This document shows positions 34,765 through 46,760 of a stretch of 64,000 nt of DNA, piece after piece. Origin of the DNA: Arbacia lixula (taxonomy: Eukaryota; Echinodermata; Echinoidea; Arbacioida; Arbaciidae). The stretch's first letter is position 1. Every line of letters begins with the position of its first letter. Location of the stretch: the NCBI GenBank assembly GCA_963669155.1, contig OZ022593.1, forward strand, positions 19,821,683-19,885,682, read 5' to 3'. Under the pieces are notes generated by a model. The model saw only the letters and a list, made by a program, of their open reading frames with translations. It did not search any database and was not told the DNA's origin. A program made the position numbers and the translations under genes.

Positions 34765-35250
34765 TTTTTGTCTCGCCTGAACGAAGTTCGGTAGAGACCT
34801 AGTGATCACTTTTCCTGTTAGTCTGTTGGTCTGTTAGTACAGTCTGTTGGTATGTTGGTCTGTTACAAAAATGTTAGTTTTATTTCTGCATCAATTGTGA
34901 TAAAACTTGGTAAAATGATCCTTGGGTAATACCACATGTGTCGTCATGAGGTTGATGGGGGTGAAAGGTCATCTAGGGGTCAAAAGGTCAAATGACATGA
35001 GGCCACATGTGCATCATTTTTCTCAAAGCTTTCGTTTGACTTGCTCTCTTCTCTTTTTCTGCATCAATTGTGATCACACTTGGTACAAATGATCTTTACG
35101 TAATACCATATGTGTCTCTTCATGAGGCTGATGGGGTCAAAGGTCATCTACGGGTCAAAAGTTTTGAAAAAATATTTGAAAAAAAACCTTAGCACTGTTT
35201 ATCAATTGCGAAATCAGGCGAGACTCGTGGTTCGCGAACCACCTTGCTTG
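34765..35250 (+). repeat. Dispersed repeat, GTCTCGCC family (copy 2)
   Basis: Head TTTTTGTCTCGCCTGAAC-GAAGTTCGGTAGAGAC. Body with AAAGGTCAT and GGTGAAAGGTCATCTA units. Tail CAGGCGAGACTCGTGGTTCGCGAACCACC, which contains the palindrome GGTTCGCGAACC. AAAGTTCGTTACACTC occurs on both sides (near 34727 and 35311), perhaps from an older duplication. Confidence 0.65.
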
Positions 35251-35559
35251 TTTCACTGATCTCTTCACTCCTCACAGTCCTAACACGTGATCAATATTTT
35301 CAGTACGTGGGAAATAAAAGTTCGTTACACTCGGACTATCAATTGACTAACAGTAGACTAACAGGAGCTCGGCGCCGCGGTACATGGTAACAAATTTGTG
35401 GTCATTGTTAGTTACGTCTACGGCTTGGGGTTAGGTAGAGAAATAAACATTGTTTTTGTACCTCAAATATCATATTTGGTACAGATAGTTAGTTTGAGAT
35501 GTGGAATATAAAGCAAATAATAAATTTTGGTTTCAGGCAATGAGACGACCTATCACTTC

Positions 35560-37090
35560 CTCGGTCATCTGAATGTATACGCTATCATTCCTCAGCTGCA
35601 CTTTGGAAGGAAAGCTACATTTATTTATTTATTTATTCATTCATTCATTAATTCCTGCATTGCAATAACAAACCATGTGATACGACCAATGACATATAAA
35701 GTATACATGTGACAAATAGCAATCTATTAAAGATACATACAAAGTATTAAGACATACATATACTTGTACACAGCGGAACATACAGAGGTCTGACAATATA
35801 AGCTTGTAGCTTTAAGGGTTGCTTGTTTTCATATATAACCCTTACCTACACTATACAGAAATGTTACAACGAAAATACAAGCGAAAATCGGAAGAGATGG
35901 GGGGGGGGGGCAGAAAGGAGGAGGGGTTGTCCAATTAACCACATTAATAGGGAGTTGTCACATTCATATCAAAATATACACGCCAATGATATGAATAATA
36001 CAAGAAACAGATACAAAACAAAACAAAAATGTGAGGTAGGTGTCGATTAATAAACTAAAAAATTAAGAACATTAACTAGTCATAGAATCTATGGTCCACA
36101 TAATGTAAGATAATCTGACATCAAGTTAACAAAACTCAGACTTACTCAGACTTCATCGTCTACAGAAAAGACTCCTCCGATATATGTGCCAATTCTCATT
36201 ACCTTGAACCTTCTTTACCCAACCGTTTTCATATCCTTCATGTTTGTTATATAAATACGATGCAAATTGGCTGTTCAATGCGCAGATTCTTTTCAAACTC
36301 GCTACCTTCTTATATCGTGCACATGCTTTCATTGAATGCAGAAATTCATCAACACAATACCCGTCAGTCTGTTAAATTCCACATGAGGGAAGTACATGTA
36401 ATAAAAATGCTCCAGTAACATGTAGATTTTGAAAACATGTTCTTGTGTTGACACAAAATGTATTATAAGAACCATAACTTTTTGGTTGGAATTAACTTCC
36501 AAAGTATTCAAGCAACGAAAGGTCAAGATGTGATCATCAAAAGGTTAACTTAAACAAGACACGATTGTCTGAAGGAAAACATGTTGCCATGGTAACCACA
36601 TTTCTCTCAAATCTCGCCATCGACTATGAATGTAAATTTATAATCGCTGTGGATGTTATACATTTTTCACCGTAAACAACTTGTCCGAGCTGGAGAGCTC
36701 ACTTACGGTTATAGACTTACGCACATGTGTGGATATGTCGCTAGCTTTCACAGGACAAATCATGTTTATTTTTAATTTGACTTTATATTTTCCGATATCA
36801 ACTATCATTAATTACCACGGGTTGTTCCTGTATAGTACCTTCTATGATGTTAAAAGGGAGAAATCCAGGCAATTACTGGTAAATGGGAGATGTTGCATGT
36901 ATATGGTTTCAAAAACAGAAAGTTATTTCATCAGCGGAAACAGATCAATATCGACGGTATCTTGAGATATCGTTTGATATTGCCTATAGTCTGTTGAGAG
37001 AATTATTAATGAAGCATTTAACACATTCAGGACAGGACTCGTTCCACAGCAACCCACATTTCTACCTCAGATTAGGAACACTAGAAATTG
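35560..37090. other. AT-rich intergenic DNA
   Basis: No gene recognised. (ATTT)n/(ATTC)n near 35620-35650 looks like a retroposon tail. Short poly(G) near 35901. Confidence 0.45.
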
Positions 37091-37770
37091 CTATGCCTTC
37101 GCCACGAAGTGGCCAGAGGCATTATGTTTTCGGGTTGTCCGTCCGTCCATTCGTACTAAGTCTGTCCGTCCGTTACGAATCCGTTTAGGCAATATCTTGA
37201 GAACCGTTAACCAGATTCGCTCCAAACTTGGTACATGTGTGCATTGCATGAAACCAATGAGGTGTGTAAAATAAGGGTCAATTCTGATTGAGGTCAAATA
37301 TGTCAAAGGTCAGAGAAATTTGCCAAAACTGCATGGCAAAAAATTGCCCCAAAATAGATATTTGTCACATTGAATCCAAATATAATGATTGAATGAAACC
37401 AAACATAGCACAGAGATGCATCACTTCATGGAGATAGACTGGTGAAGTTTGGGTAAAATTCCTGAAAGGTCAAAGGTCTATGCACTTCACCCCAAATTGG
37501 CTAATTTAAAACAGACTTGATACAAGGATGGATTTACACGGACTGGTTCGATTGTAAGTCAAAAATGTAAGAGGTCAAAGGTCAATGAACATTGCCAAAC
37601 TTTGCTAACTATGGAAAAACAGAATAAGATATTTTCATTTCACATAGGAATTCATTAGTAGGGCTACATTGCCAACAAAACATACACGTTTTCTGACAAT
37701 AAATCTAAAAAGAGCTAGCAAAGAGGCGGGCTCATATCTATCAAGTGTGTGGCAGTCGAATTGCTCTAGT
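37091..37770 (+). repeat. Dispersed repeat, ATGCCTCCGCCACGAAGTGG family (copy 1)
   Basis: Head ATGCCTTCGCCACGAAGTGG-CCAGAGGCATTATG (self-complementary around CACGAAGTG), a short GTCCGTCC run, several AGGTCAAAGGTC units, and tail GGCAGTCGAATTGCTCTAG. The same head and tail bound the longer copy at 61470-63042. Confidence 0.8.
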
Positions 37771-38162
37771 TTAGTATATTTTTATAATACTTCAAACAAA
37801 AACATGTGTAATGTTACCAAATATTTTTGACTAATGTGCTTACAAGTCAAGTTACATGGAAAATAATGATTTTGCACTATTTATTATGTTGCTAATTTAG
37901 GTAGTTATGACAATACAGGTTTAAGCAAAATAGTTTGGCAGGGGTGTTCTCATAGTGATTATCTTCCTTTTGAAAATGTTCTACGTCAAACAAAATGGTC
38001 AGGATGTTTCTTTTTCTGCTAATCCCTCTGGAATAATTTTAGTGCCCTGAATCGAAAGTTAACAAAAACACAAAATCTGTTCAGTAATTTCCTGAAAGGG
38101 TGAAACAATGAAAGTGGTTGTTAAGGTGTTCCATCACTCTTACGGCATCACACACTATAAAA

Positions 38163-38551
38163 GGCCATTCTCTGTGACATGTGTGACCCAAAAATTTGCG
38201 TTTTTTAGTACATGATGTAATTGTGAGGTATGAGGCATGACATTTTATTTTTATTTTGCTCAATAATCATGAAGAGTAAATCATTGGCTTCAAAATGAGC
38301 CATGCAGCATCAAGTTTGGTCATCACGTCACAGATCAATATGGGCATGGATTTCGTATTACTTGTGTGAAGTATATGTCACACAAATAACGTAATCTTGA
38401 TGATATGTATGCCATTTTGAAGCCAATGATTTACTCTTTCAATATGGAGCAAAAATAAATAAAATGCATGTACCATGCCCAATATCTTAAAATAAGGAAG
38501 AGTACGGACAAGAAAGTCATTTTGGGGGGTCACACACATCAGAGAATGGCC
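38163..38551. mobile_element. MITE-like inverted repeat, 389 bp
   Basis: GGCCATTCTCTGTGACATGT at the left pairs with ACACATCAGAGAATGGCC at the right. Inner arms GAGTAAATCATTGGCTTCAAAATG-like and their complement surround a short centre with TATGTCACACAAATAACG. Non-coding. Confidence 0.85.
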
Positions 38552-39509
38552 AAGAAAATGATGGAGATGCAGGTGTTAATCACATTCAGTGATATTTCTA
38601 GTTATATGTGGGTTGCACCATTACATTAAAAGAAACTTTCTTCGCTTTTTGTGTTTAGTTTGATTGTTATAGAAATATCTAAAATCATGTTATACAACAT
38701 TCATGTATGCTCCAGCAGTCAAAGACAAATGTTTTGATGCATCTTTAGTATTTTATTGCAAAATCATGTTTTAATGGTCGAGGTGATTTACTTTACGAAT
38801 GATGTTCTCTTGCCAAAAGGAAGCAATATTAATTTGTAAAGTCCCATCATTCTCTTGATGGAACTACTTGATGCTGATACACAGTTTGTCTTTGTCTTTA
38901 CCGGTAGGGGAGGGGTATTGTGGGGTCAAGGTTCAACATGTTCAAAGTGATTCATGGAGTGTGCATGGCATCATTGAATTCCTGTATTCAATCAATGGTA
39001 TAGGACAATCCCCTTCTTTTATTTACATATGTTTCGGACTTTATAATACGGTCAGTCCATTGCCCAACATATGGAGCAGCTTACCCGTTTTACGTTGTTG
39101 TTTTTTTTCTGGGAAAGGGTATGTGCAAGTCATCAATGGCGTTAAAAACATTTGTTATCCATCAGATAAATATTGTAGTTCAAATGCATCTTTCATCGAA
39201 TGAAGGGTTTTTTTAAGTGTAGCTCACACCTTGAGGCAGAAGTGTCACTGTCACCATATATGTAATACATGTACATGATAATAAGCTTTAAAATAAACTT
39301 GCCACATATTTAATTCAATACTTTGACATTTGCGTTTGCGTTGTTTTTTGTCACTCTAGATTGTTTTGTCGACTGTACTTCCCCAGTTACAATAAATCTT
39401 TGATTGATTTACAACTACCAACCTTCATGAACCTTAAGATCCTCCACATCCGGTCTTTTGCAACTTCCGGTTTCAAAGAAATCGTGGGAAGAACGGGCCT
39501 TTGCACATG

Positions 39510-39775
39510 TAGGATCAATATTCTCTTCCACAGGGTTTGAAAACCCTGAAGTCAGTGGCCATCTTCAAGGGCAACCTAAAGACATACCTATGGTGCTTTT
39601 TTACACACAACCATAATTTTTTTAACTTGTAAAGTTGGTACCTGTATTGTATTTTTTCTTCTTTTCTTTCTCTTTAATTTGCTCTGAAGCACCTGAGCAT
39701 CTAAGCAGGAGAGTGCCCTATATAAGCTCTGTGTATGTATTATTACTTTTATTAATATTATTATTATCATTACTA
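39510..39775 (+). pseudogene. 3' end of a LINE (non-LTR retrotransposon)
   Basis: The stretch TTGAAAACCCTGAAGTCAGT onward reads LKTLKSVAIFKGNLKTYLWC, the usual C-terminal 'FK..LKTYL' end of CR1/L2-like reverse transcriptases. It is followed by a 3' UTR and an (ATT)n-type tail near 39735-39770. Everything 5' is missing. Confidence 0.6.
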
Positions 39776-39789
39776 TCTTTTCATCTGAT

Positions 39790-41300
39790 CCGCAGTCAGT
39801 CCTATATTAAATGAACCAGTGTCTGAAAAATAGACTACAAGTATAAACATGTAGAGTTCTTTATCATTTTAATTAAAAATTGAGTTTGTGGAATAGACTA
39901 CGTTACGTACAAAAATCTGGGTCATCTGATTCGGGCGGTCTAACATTGAATGAAACAGTGTCTGAAAAACTAGAGAAGTATATACATGTAGATTTCTTTA
40001 TAATTTCAAATTAAAAATGAGTCTGTGGAATAGACTACGTTACGTACAAAAATATGCGTCATCTGATGCGGGCGGTCTCACATTGAATGAAACAGTGTCT
40101 GAAAAAATAGACTACAAGTATTTGCATGTAGATTTCTTTATAATTTCAATCTGTCTGTGGAGTAGACTACGTTACGTACATAATGTCATCTGACGCTGTC
40201 AGTCTGACATTAAATGAAGCAGTGTCTGATAAAAGACTACAAGTACATACATGTAGATTTCTTTATAATTTCAATCATAATGAGTCTGCGGAGTAAACTA
40301 TGTTACGTACAAAAATCTGGTCATCTGACGCTGTCGGTCCTAGAATGAAACAGTGTCTGAAAAAATAGACTACAAATATATGTAGATTTCTTTATAATTT
40401 CAGTCTTATGATGGGTCTGCGGAATAGACTACTTTACGTACAAAAATCTGGTCATCTGACACGGTTGGTCCTGCATTGAATGAAACAGTGTCTGAAAAAA
40501 TAGACTACAAGTATATGTAGATTTCTTTATAATTCCAGTCTTATGATGGGTCTGCGGAATAGACTACTTAACGTACAAAAATCTGGTCATCTGACGCGGT
40601 TGGTCCCACATTGAATGAAACAGTGTCTGAAAAAATAGACGACAAGTATATGTAGATTTCTTTATAATTTCAGTCTTATGATGGGTCTGCGGAATAGACT
40701 ACTTAACGTACAAAAATCTGGTCATCTGACGCGGTTGGTCCTACATTGAATGAAACAGTGTCTGAAAAAATAGACGACAAGTATATGTAGATTTCTTTAT
40801 AATTTCAGTCTTATGATGGGTCTGCGTAATAGACTACTTTACGTAAAAAAATCTGGTCATCTGACACGGTTGGTCCTGCATTGAATGAAACAGTGTCTGA
40901 AAAAATAGACTACAAGTATATGTAGATTTCTTTATAATTTCAGTCTTATGATGGGTCTGCGGAATAGACTACTTAACGTACAAAAATCTGGTCATCTGAC
41001 GCGGTTGGTCCTACATTGAATGAAACAGTGTCTGAAAAAATAGACGACAAGTATATGTAGATTTCTTTATAATTTCAGTCTTATGATGGGTCTGCGTAAT
41101 AGACTACTTTACGTACAAAAATCTGGTCATCTGATGCGGTTGGTCCTGCATTGAATGAAACAGTGTCTGAAAAAAGAGACTACAAGTGTTTGTAGATTTC
41201 TTTATAATTTCAGTCTTATGATGGGTCTGCGGAATAGACTACGTTACGTACAAAAATCTGGTCATCTGACGCGGTCGGTCATCTGACGCGGTGACGTCTG
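39790..41300 (+). repeat. Tandem array of about 11 units, period 135 bp
   Basis: CAGTGTCTGAAAAA recurs at 39817, 39956, 40093, 40220, 40351, 40486, 40621, 40756, 40891, 41026 and 41161. The first units vary (127-139 bp), the last seven are exactly 135 bp. Each contains GTAGATTTCTTTATAATTTC, ACTACGTTACGTACAAAAAT and CATCTGACGCGGT. Homogeneity rises toward the right. Confidence 0.95.
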
Positions 41301-41930
41301 GACATCTGACGCGGTAACGACAATCTGTACGTGTTCCTAGATTTTACTCAGACTATTTGACGATACCGTAGAAAAATCTGGTCATCTGACGCGGGTGGTC
41401 ACCTGACGCGGTGACACCGGCCCGGGGGAGGGTGTGGGAGGGGGTGTCCCCCCTACTCCCACGGTAGGGAGCTTTTGCAATTTTGAACTTGAAATCGTGC
41501 AATCTGATGCATACTTAATGAGGCAAAATAACACGTATATCGTGAATACCAGAGATATGTCCGGTGGCAAGGGAGCCGGAGAGAGGGTAAACAAGGTGAC
41601 ACACACAAGACGGAAGGATGCTAATGCTAATACGGTTTTCAAAGTACCACGCCAAGCATCTCTTGGCGGCCTCACCCATGGGCAGGGCGGTAGTCCGATG
41701 GTACATAGATTATCACTGTCTAGTTCTCCTCCTGGTGACCCCAATAACATGCTCCTCCATCAGTAACCTCTATGTTTTGCAGCTCGTGTTAGTTGGTAGA
41801 TTGGCTGCCCCTTCTATTGCTTTCGTGGTAGGGTCCATGATTCTGTTAACTGTCGTCGTGGCCTGCCCTTCCTTTTCTTGGCCGGCATATAGTAGCCAGC
41901 ATGGTAGTTCTTTCGGGGGACGTTGATTAA
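41270..41930 (+). repeat. Terminal module of the 135-bp array plus GC-rich repeat
   Basis: After the array, CATCTGACGCGGT is repeated four times (41279-41415), followed by GTGACACCGGCCC and a G-rich stretch. This module matches in reverse complement 21804-22050. The rest to 41930 has no recognised gene. Confidence 0.55.
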
Positions 41931-42002
41931 GTCACACAAGTATATCTGCAATTATATTGCAGATATGATTAAGTCACATAAGTATATCTGCAATTATATT
42001 GG
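41925..42002 (+). repeat. Tandem duplication of GATTAAGTCACA-AAGTATATCT
   Basis: Two near-identical copies of about 42 bp with internal TCTGCAATTATATTG. Confidence 0.8.
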
Positions 42003-42337
42003 CTGGATGCCTCAATTTCAGGCTTTTAACAAAGAATTGTGAAGGAGACTAACTTGGTATTCATATTTTCATAAGTCGAAGATAAACGATTAGATACTTC
42101 ATTTTTTTTAGTTCTCATGTTTAACACAAAACCCTATATGGAAATAATTGCAGGTGCGTGGCCTAAAGCATAGCTACACACGCGTAATGTTTGTCATTCG
42201 TGCACTACTACTGTCGTCGCCATATGCATATGGATCTAGGAGATATCTCGCTGTCTAAAAGTTAGACATTAGAGGAACACAACATGGTAGGCTACATGCA
42301 CATGTTTTATCACTGGTTTTTATTGAGAATAAAGATT

Positions 42338-43080
42338 GACATGAGGGTAGAGGGTGAAAGATAGATATAGACATAAAGGGGGCGTATTGTGAGACTGAAT
42401 TAAGCCTCGATCACCTTTGGCGACAAAACGAAGGAAATATCCCAACACATCATGAGATGAGTTAGTAAAGCAAGGGAGGGGATCTTGGGAGGAGGGGATC
42501 ACCTTGTTCACACATTACACGCGTATATGCATGTTAATAGGGAGCTTTCGTTATAGCCCCGCGGACGGAGACAAGATCAGTGAGCAATCTGTTCTCGCCG
42601 TCCGTCCTCGGCAATTCACATGCAGTTTCGCTAAAAGACAGAGAACGCGAACGACGGTGCGTGTGGCGTCATCTGGCACACCCCCTACCGAGCTTGTCTA
42701 CAAAACAGCCGGTCGCACGTGCGATTTGCATTACATCATCTGTACGGGCGCTGATTGGCTGCTGTCATCTACTCGTCGAGGACGAGAAATCTCAGAATTC
42801 ACGTTCTCGATTCCCCGCGCGGATTCCAGAGCGGGCGGTGGCGCATGCGCAGATCGATCTTGGTGTCGGATTACCGCACTGGAGCCCGTCCGTCCTCATA
42901 ACGAAAGCTCACTAATAGCTCTATAGCGCCACCAGTTGAGTAAAATACATGTACATATATATATGGAGCATGGATATTGACATGGGGGTAGAGGGTGAAA
43001 TAAAGATAGACAGAAGGGTGGGGGAAGATTGAGACACGAAAGCCTCACCTTTGACGACAAAGGAAATACTTACCAAATTT
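42338..43080. repeat. Direct duplication flanking a GC-rich MITE
   Basis: GACATGAGGGTAGAGGGTGA...CACCTTTGGCGACAAA at 42338-42450 recurs with changes at 42978-43075. The MITE at 42541-42912 lies between them. Confidence 0.6.
42541..42912. mobile_element. GC-rich MITE with TAATAG target duplication, 372 bp
   Basis: GGAGCTTTCGTTAT at the left end and ATAACGAAAGCTCAC at the right end are inverted repeats, with inner GGACGGA/TCCGTCC also paired. TAATAG occurs directly on both sides (42535-42540 and 42913-42918). The interior is CpG-rich and includes GATTGGCTG (inverted CCAAT). Open frames inside are a consequence of GC content. Confidence 0.8.
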
Positions 43081-43147
43081 AATAATGAAGTTGTTGTCGG
43101 CCTACGCGCTACCCAAACACTTGAGAAGATGAGTGACTTTATAGAGG

Positions 43148-43172
43148 GGGTAGGAAGAGAGAGGGAGAGGGG

Positions 43173-43242
<70 letters not shown>

Positions 43243-43262
43243 AAGAGAGAGAGAGAGAGATG
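43148..43262 (+). repeat. (GA)n microsatellite
   Basis: About 115 bases of GA/GGGA/GAAA repeats. Confidence 0.95.
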
Positions 43263-44207
43263 GAGGAGGGGTCAGACCGGGTCGGAACCAAAAACTAATG
43301 AGGGAAAGGGGGAGATAAAATGGTGCCTCACTACTATACAAAGCAGAACAATTTATTAGAATATAAAGGTAGAATATCTTATGTACAAAATATTATTGGT
43401 ACATATAGCTGGCAACTTCCACTCCATCCCAACACATACGCACCACGACAAAGACACACACGATATATGCTTCAAAAAATGAAAAGAGGAAACGCAGGGT
43501 TAATGCGTTGTCACGGAGCAATTGGTTTATTGCCAGTTCTTTGTACTGCACCGCATTCCTGCTACATGTACTCAGCATACAGAAGATAATCGTTATAGGA
43601 TTGTGTTTTCGCTTTAAAAAAAGTTGAATAAGATAAATTATAATGATATAAGTCCGCATTATTGTCATAGACCGCCATGACCCTATCTGAAATTAAGATG
43701 AACATGATTATATTTCAACCTAATTCAGAATGTCGAGTGCATTCTATGAAGCAGTCACCATCTGACCATGGTCACAACATGGGTCACAGTGCTTCTCCTA
43801 GTCTGTCTCGTTAAACTATTAAAGTACACAAATTTATGTATACATCTAAGTCTATTTATTGATCATGTTTGTACTCGGACGGATACACGTTTACAAAACA
43901 TAATAAACGCACTGATAGAAACATAATACCATGAATACTCTGTCTTAACATGCAATAAAAATAAATAAAATACGAAAATGCATCCTCACTTTTTTTTTTA
44001 AATCTATACTTAGAGAAATTCGTCTGCGCGCAGTCAACTGGTGTGCCTATACACTCTCTCGCTCAATGAAGTATTGCCTTAAACTTGTGGCCATACATGT
44101 TAGTTCAACACTTAAAGATGTCATTAAATAATTACTCATTAATTTCTTCGTATGTGTTGTCTGCAGGTGGAAAATATAAACGTGTCCATACAGTTGTCAG
44201 CCCCGTG

Positions 44208-44233
44208 TACAATACCATCAAGATGGTATTGTA
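44208..44233. repeat. 26-bp perfect palindrome
   Basis: TACAATACCATC-AA-GATGGTATTGTA. No neighbouring element ends recognised. Confidence 0.8.
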
Positions 44234-44528
44234 GTGCATTCTTTCAAGTACTTCTCCCAACTTCTAACTATTGTTTATTATTTTGTTTGCAATGATGAAG
44301 CATTAATGTATGATTTTGCTTCTTTTATAACCACTATGTTACAAGTTACATATATAGAAGTGAACTGTTCTTCCGCTGGAGTATGATGATGGGTTCAGTA
44401 GGCCTATGTACCGTTAATAAGGTATGAGATGATTTGTCTCGCTATGAAATAAAAATGTTACTAAAATGTTGTATTCCTTGGGCTATTTCAAACTATTAAC
44501 ACAATCGTCTTCCCGTTAATATGCATTA

Positions 44529-44545
44529 CCCCCCCCCCCCCCCCG
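44529..44545 (+). repeat. Poly(C) run
   Basis: About 16 consecutive C. CT-rich simple sequence also occurs at about 44865-44985. Confidence 0.9.
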
Positions 44546-45602
44546 TTACCCCCATTAGCAATGTCAATGTTTACAAATGAAGAACTTTCGAACTGTTGTC
44601 ATGGTTATTTCCGCATAGGGGGTGGTCAGCAACCTGTTCGTAGATTCTCAATGATTCTCAATGATCAGCTAAAGTTGAAATCTGATCTTTGTAAATTAAG
44701 ATTGTTGTTAACAAACATCTTAATAAAATGTTATGAGTATGTACTCACTCATTTCATGACGTGTCGGGGATAGTCTACGTCAAAAATGAACTTCGTAATA
44801 GTCAATTGTGATTCTTCTTCGTGCTGTTTTCATGGGCGATGTTCCACGCCACAATCCCATTCTGTCTGTCTCTCCCTGGGGTCTCTCCATCTCTCTCTCC
44901 CCCCTCTCCCCCCTCTCCCCCCCTCTCTCTCTCCCCATCTCTCTGTCTCTGTCTCTTTCCCTTTCTTCCTCTTCCTTCATGCCACACCCCTCTATCCTCT
45001 ACCCCTCTCTATATGCTACGTGTACATACGCACGTCGTAATGTGTAAACCATAGAGTTTTTCGGGTGTACGTATATAACTCTTTGGTACACGCATAAACA
45101 GAATGCAGTGTTTCCAATGTATGTCTCTCAGTAGCGCGCGAGCACCGTGGAGTGGAGAGTGTGTGTACTCAATGTATGGTGCGTTGTGGTACTACACAAA
45201 TCGCCATTACGGTTAAAATAAACCCATCTGACACGTTTACAGTTCCGCAAAAAATGCTGCCGGGGATTCCCCGCAACACAGACTAGTCTTTGCGGTTCAG
45301 TCTCTTATAGTTGGCCAATCAAATATGAATTATGAACATAAGTGAAAAATCCTACACTATTTTGATGAAAAACTGTCGTATTTCAAAGAATACAACTGGT
45401 TAAAGAAATACACAGAAGTTTCATACCTCAATAATAAAAGAAAGAGCATTGAATTTGAAAGTGGTTTGTAAACAGAACAGTATGTAAAGACTACGGGTAT
45501 CTAAATAAGCTTGAAAACCCCCAGAATGTGGAGCTAATTGAGATACGTGCCGTGTGTTCGTATGTACGCGTGGATATTGAACAATTTAACATTGCATTTC
45601 AG

Positions 45603-45768
45603 TATGATGGAGGCATAATTAGGGCGTGGCACGTTTCATCATATTTCCCAGGATTACGTTTAGTTTTAGGTGGAGTCAGGGTTCAGGGACTGTCTCGTCA
45701 TCACTTATTACGCTGGTTGTCTCATCATAATTTATTCACCGTCACAGGCCAGGCTAGCGGAGCCGTCG
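45603..45768 (+). other. Possible non-coding 5' exon of the MIB gene
   Basis: TTGCATTTCAG (ends 45602) and GTCG|GTAAGT (45769) bracket 166 bases with richer base composition than the surroundings. The next acceptor downstream on this strand belongs to the MIB start exon. If real this would be 5' UTR. It rests on splice-site appearance only. Confidence 0.25.
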
Positions 45769-45998
45769 GTAAGTAAACTCTAGTGTCAATATATCTTCTT
45801 ATTATCTTATTCCTTATTTGGATTTTTTTTCATAAATACAGATTCACTTACTTAATAATACATGCATTCGAGTACAGCTCGGCTGATGGGACAATCTTCT
45901 ATCGAACAAATTTTCAATGTACTATTGATAAAACCTTTGAATGTCCAGAGACATGATGGTGTGGACCCACCGGCCATATACAGGCGTATAACTTTTTG

Positions 45999-46001
45999 TT
46001 G

Positions 46002-46048
<47 letters not shown>

Positions 46049-46055
46049 TGTGTGT
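45999..46055 (+). repeat. (TG)n microsatellite
   Basis: TG run interrupted once by TA, followed by a short G run. A second poly(G) is at about 46195-46210. Confidence 0.95.
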
Positions 46056-46264
46056 ATAAGGGAGGGGGGGGGGTTGTCAGAGATGACAAGGTGCATGCAG
46101 AAACCAGCTAGGCATGAGATTTTGCGCATGGGTCTTCGACCGTACAACAAAACTGACCCTTTTCAAAACCGCACAGACTCGCTAAGCTGCGGAAGGGGGG
46201 GGGGGGGGGGTGGTTAACCTGCCTAAACCAAATCATATGTATTATCAGCTCATCTTTCCATGCC

Positions 46265-46537
46265 TCTTATGATACCTGTTTCCCCTCAGGGCTGCTGACA
46301 GACAAATGAATGTTGGTCACCTGCTTTGTCACTTATGTACCTATCATTTGTATTTTCAACTTATCTATCAATCAATCCGTTTAATACCTCTTTCTCCTCA
46401 TAGGCCCGGCTGCTTACAGACAAAAATGAAAGTTGGTCTTCTGCTATGTCACTTTTGTACTTATCATTTGCATTATTAGCTCACCTTTCAATGGCTCCTT
46501 TGATATCTGTTCCATTCAGGACTGCTGACAGACAAAC
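46265..46537 (+). repeat. Three tandem copies of the MIB acceptor/start region
   Basis: A unit of 112-120 bp with a pyrimidine-rich AG acceptor, then CTGCTGACAGACAAA and an ATG followed by GTTGG-CTTCTG, occurs with ATGs at 46306, 46426 and 46538. Only the third runs into MIB coding sequence. Confidence 0.8.
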
Positions 46538-46760
46538 ATGGAAGTTGGGCTTCTGGTCATCCGGGGCCCTGACTGGGCCTACAAGAACCAAGATGGGGGC
46601 CGGGGTCATGTGGGTACCGTGATCAGCTTGGTCAAGGGTCCACACCCTCGTCCTCCTGATCGTACTGTCATGGTGCAGTGGGATGACGGGGGGAAGGGCC
46701 TCTACCGCACTGGACACGACAACACCTATGACCTCCGAATCCTCAGTAGTGCAGAATCAG
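46538..46760 (+). CDS. MIB gene exon 1 (coding): first MIB/HERC2 domain
   Basis: Starts MEVGLLVIRGPDWAYKNQDG, continues GHVGTVISL, RTVMVQWDDGGKGLYRTGHD and YDLRIL. This is a complete MIB/HERC2 domain. The ATG at 46538 lies 18 bases after a CATTCAG acceptor. Ends in phase 1 at GTACAA. Confidence 0.88.

Noticed and set aside
29745-37770. Helitron identification of the palindrome-headed repeats
   Set aside because: One family ends CTAG, but no 5' TC end, no consistent A/T insertion site and no proper 3' hairpin spacing could be shown.
42504-42926. Arg-rich open frames in GC-rich DNA
   Set aside because: They coincide exactly with a MITE bounded by TAATAG duplications.
43051-43359. Glu/Arg-rich frame
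   Set aside because: It is a translation of the (GA)n microsatellite.
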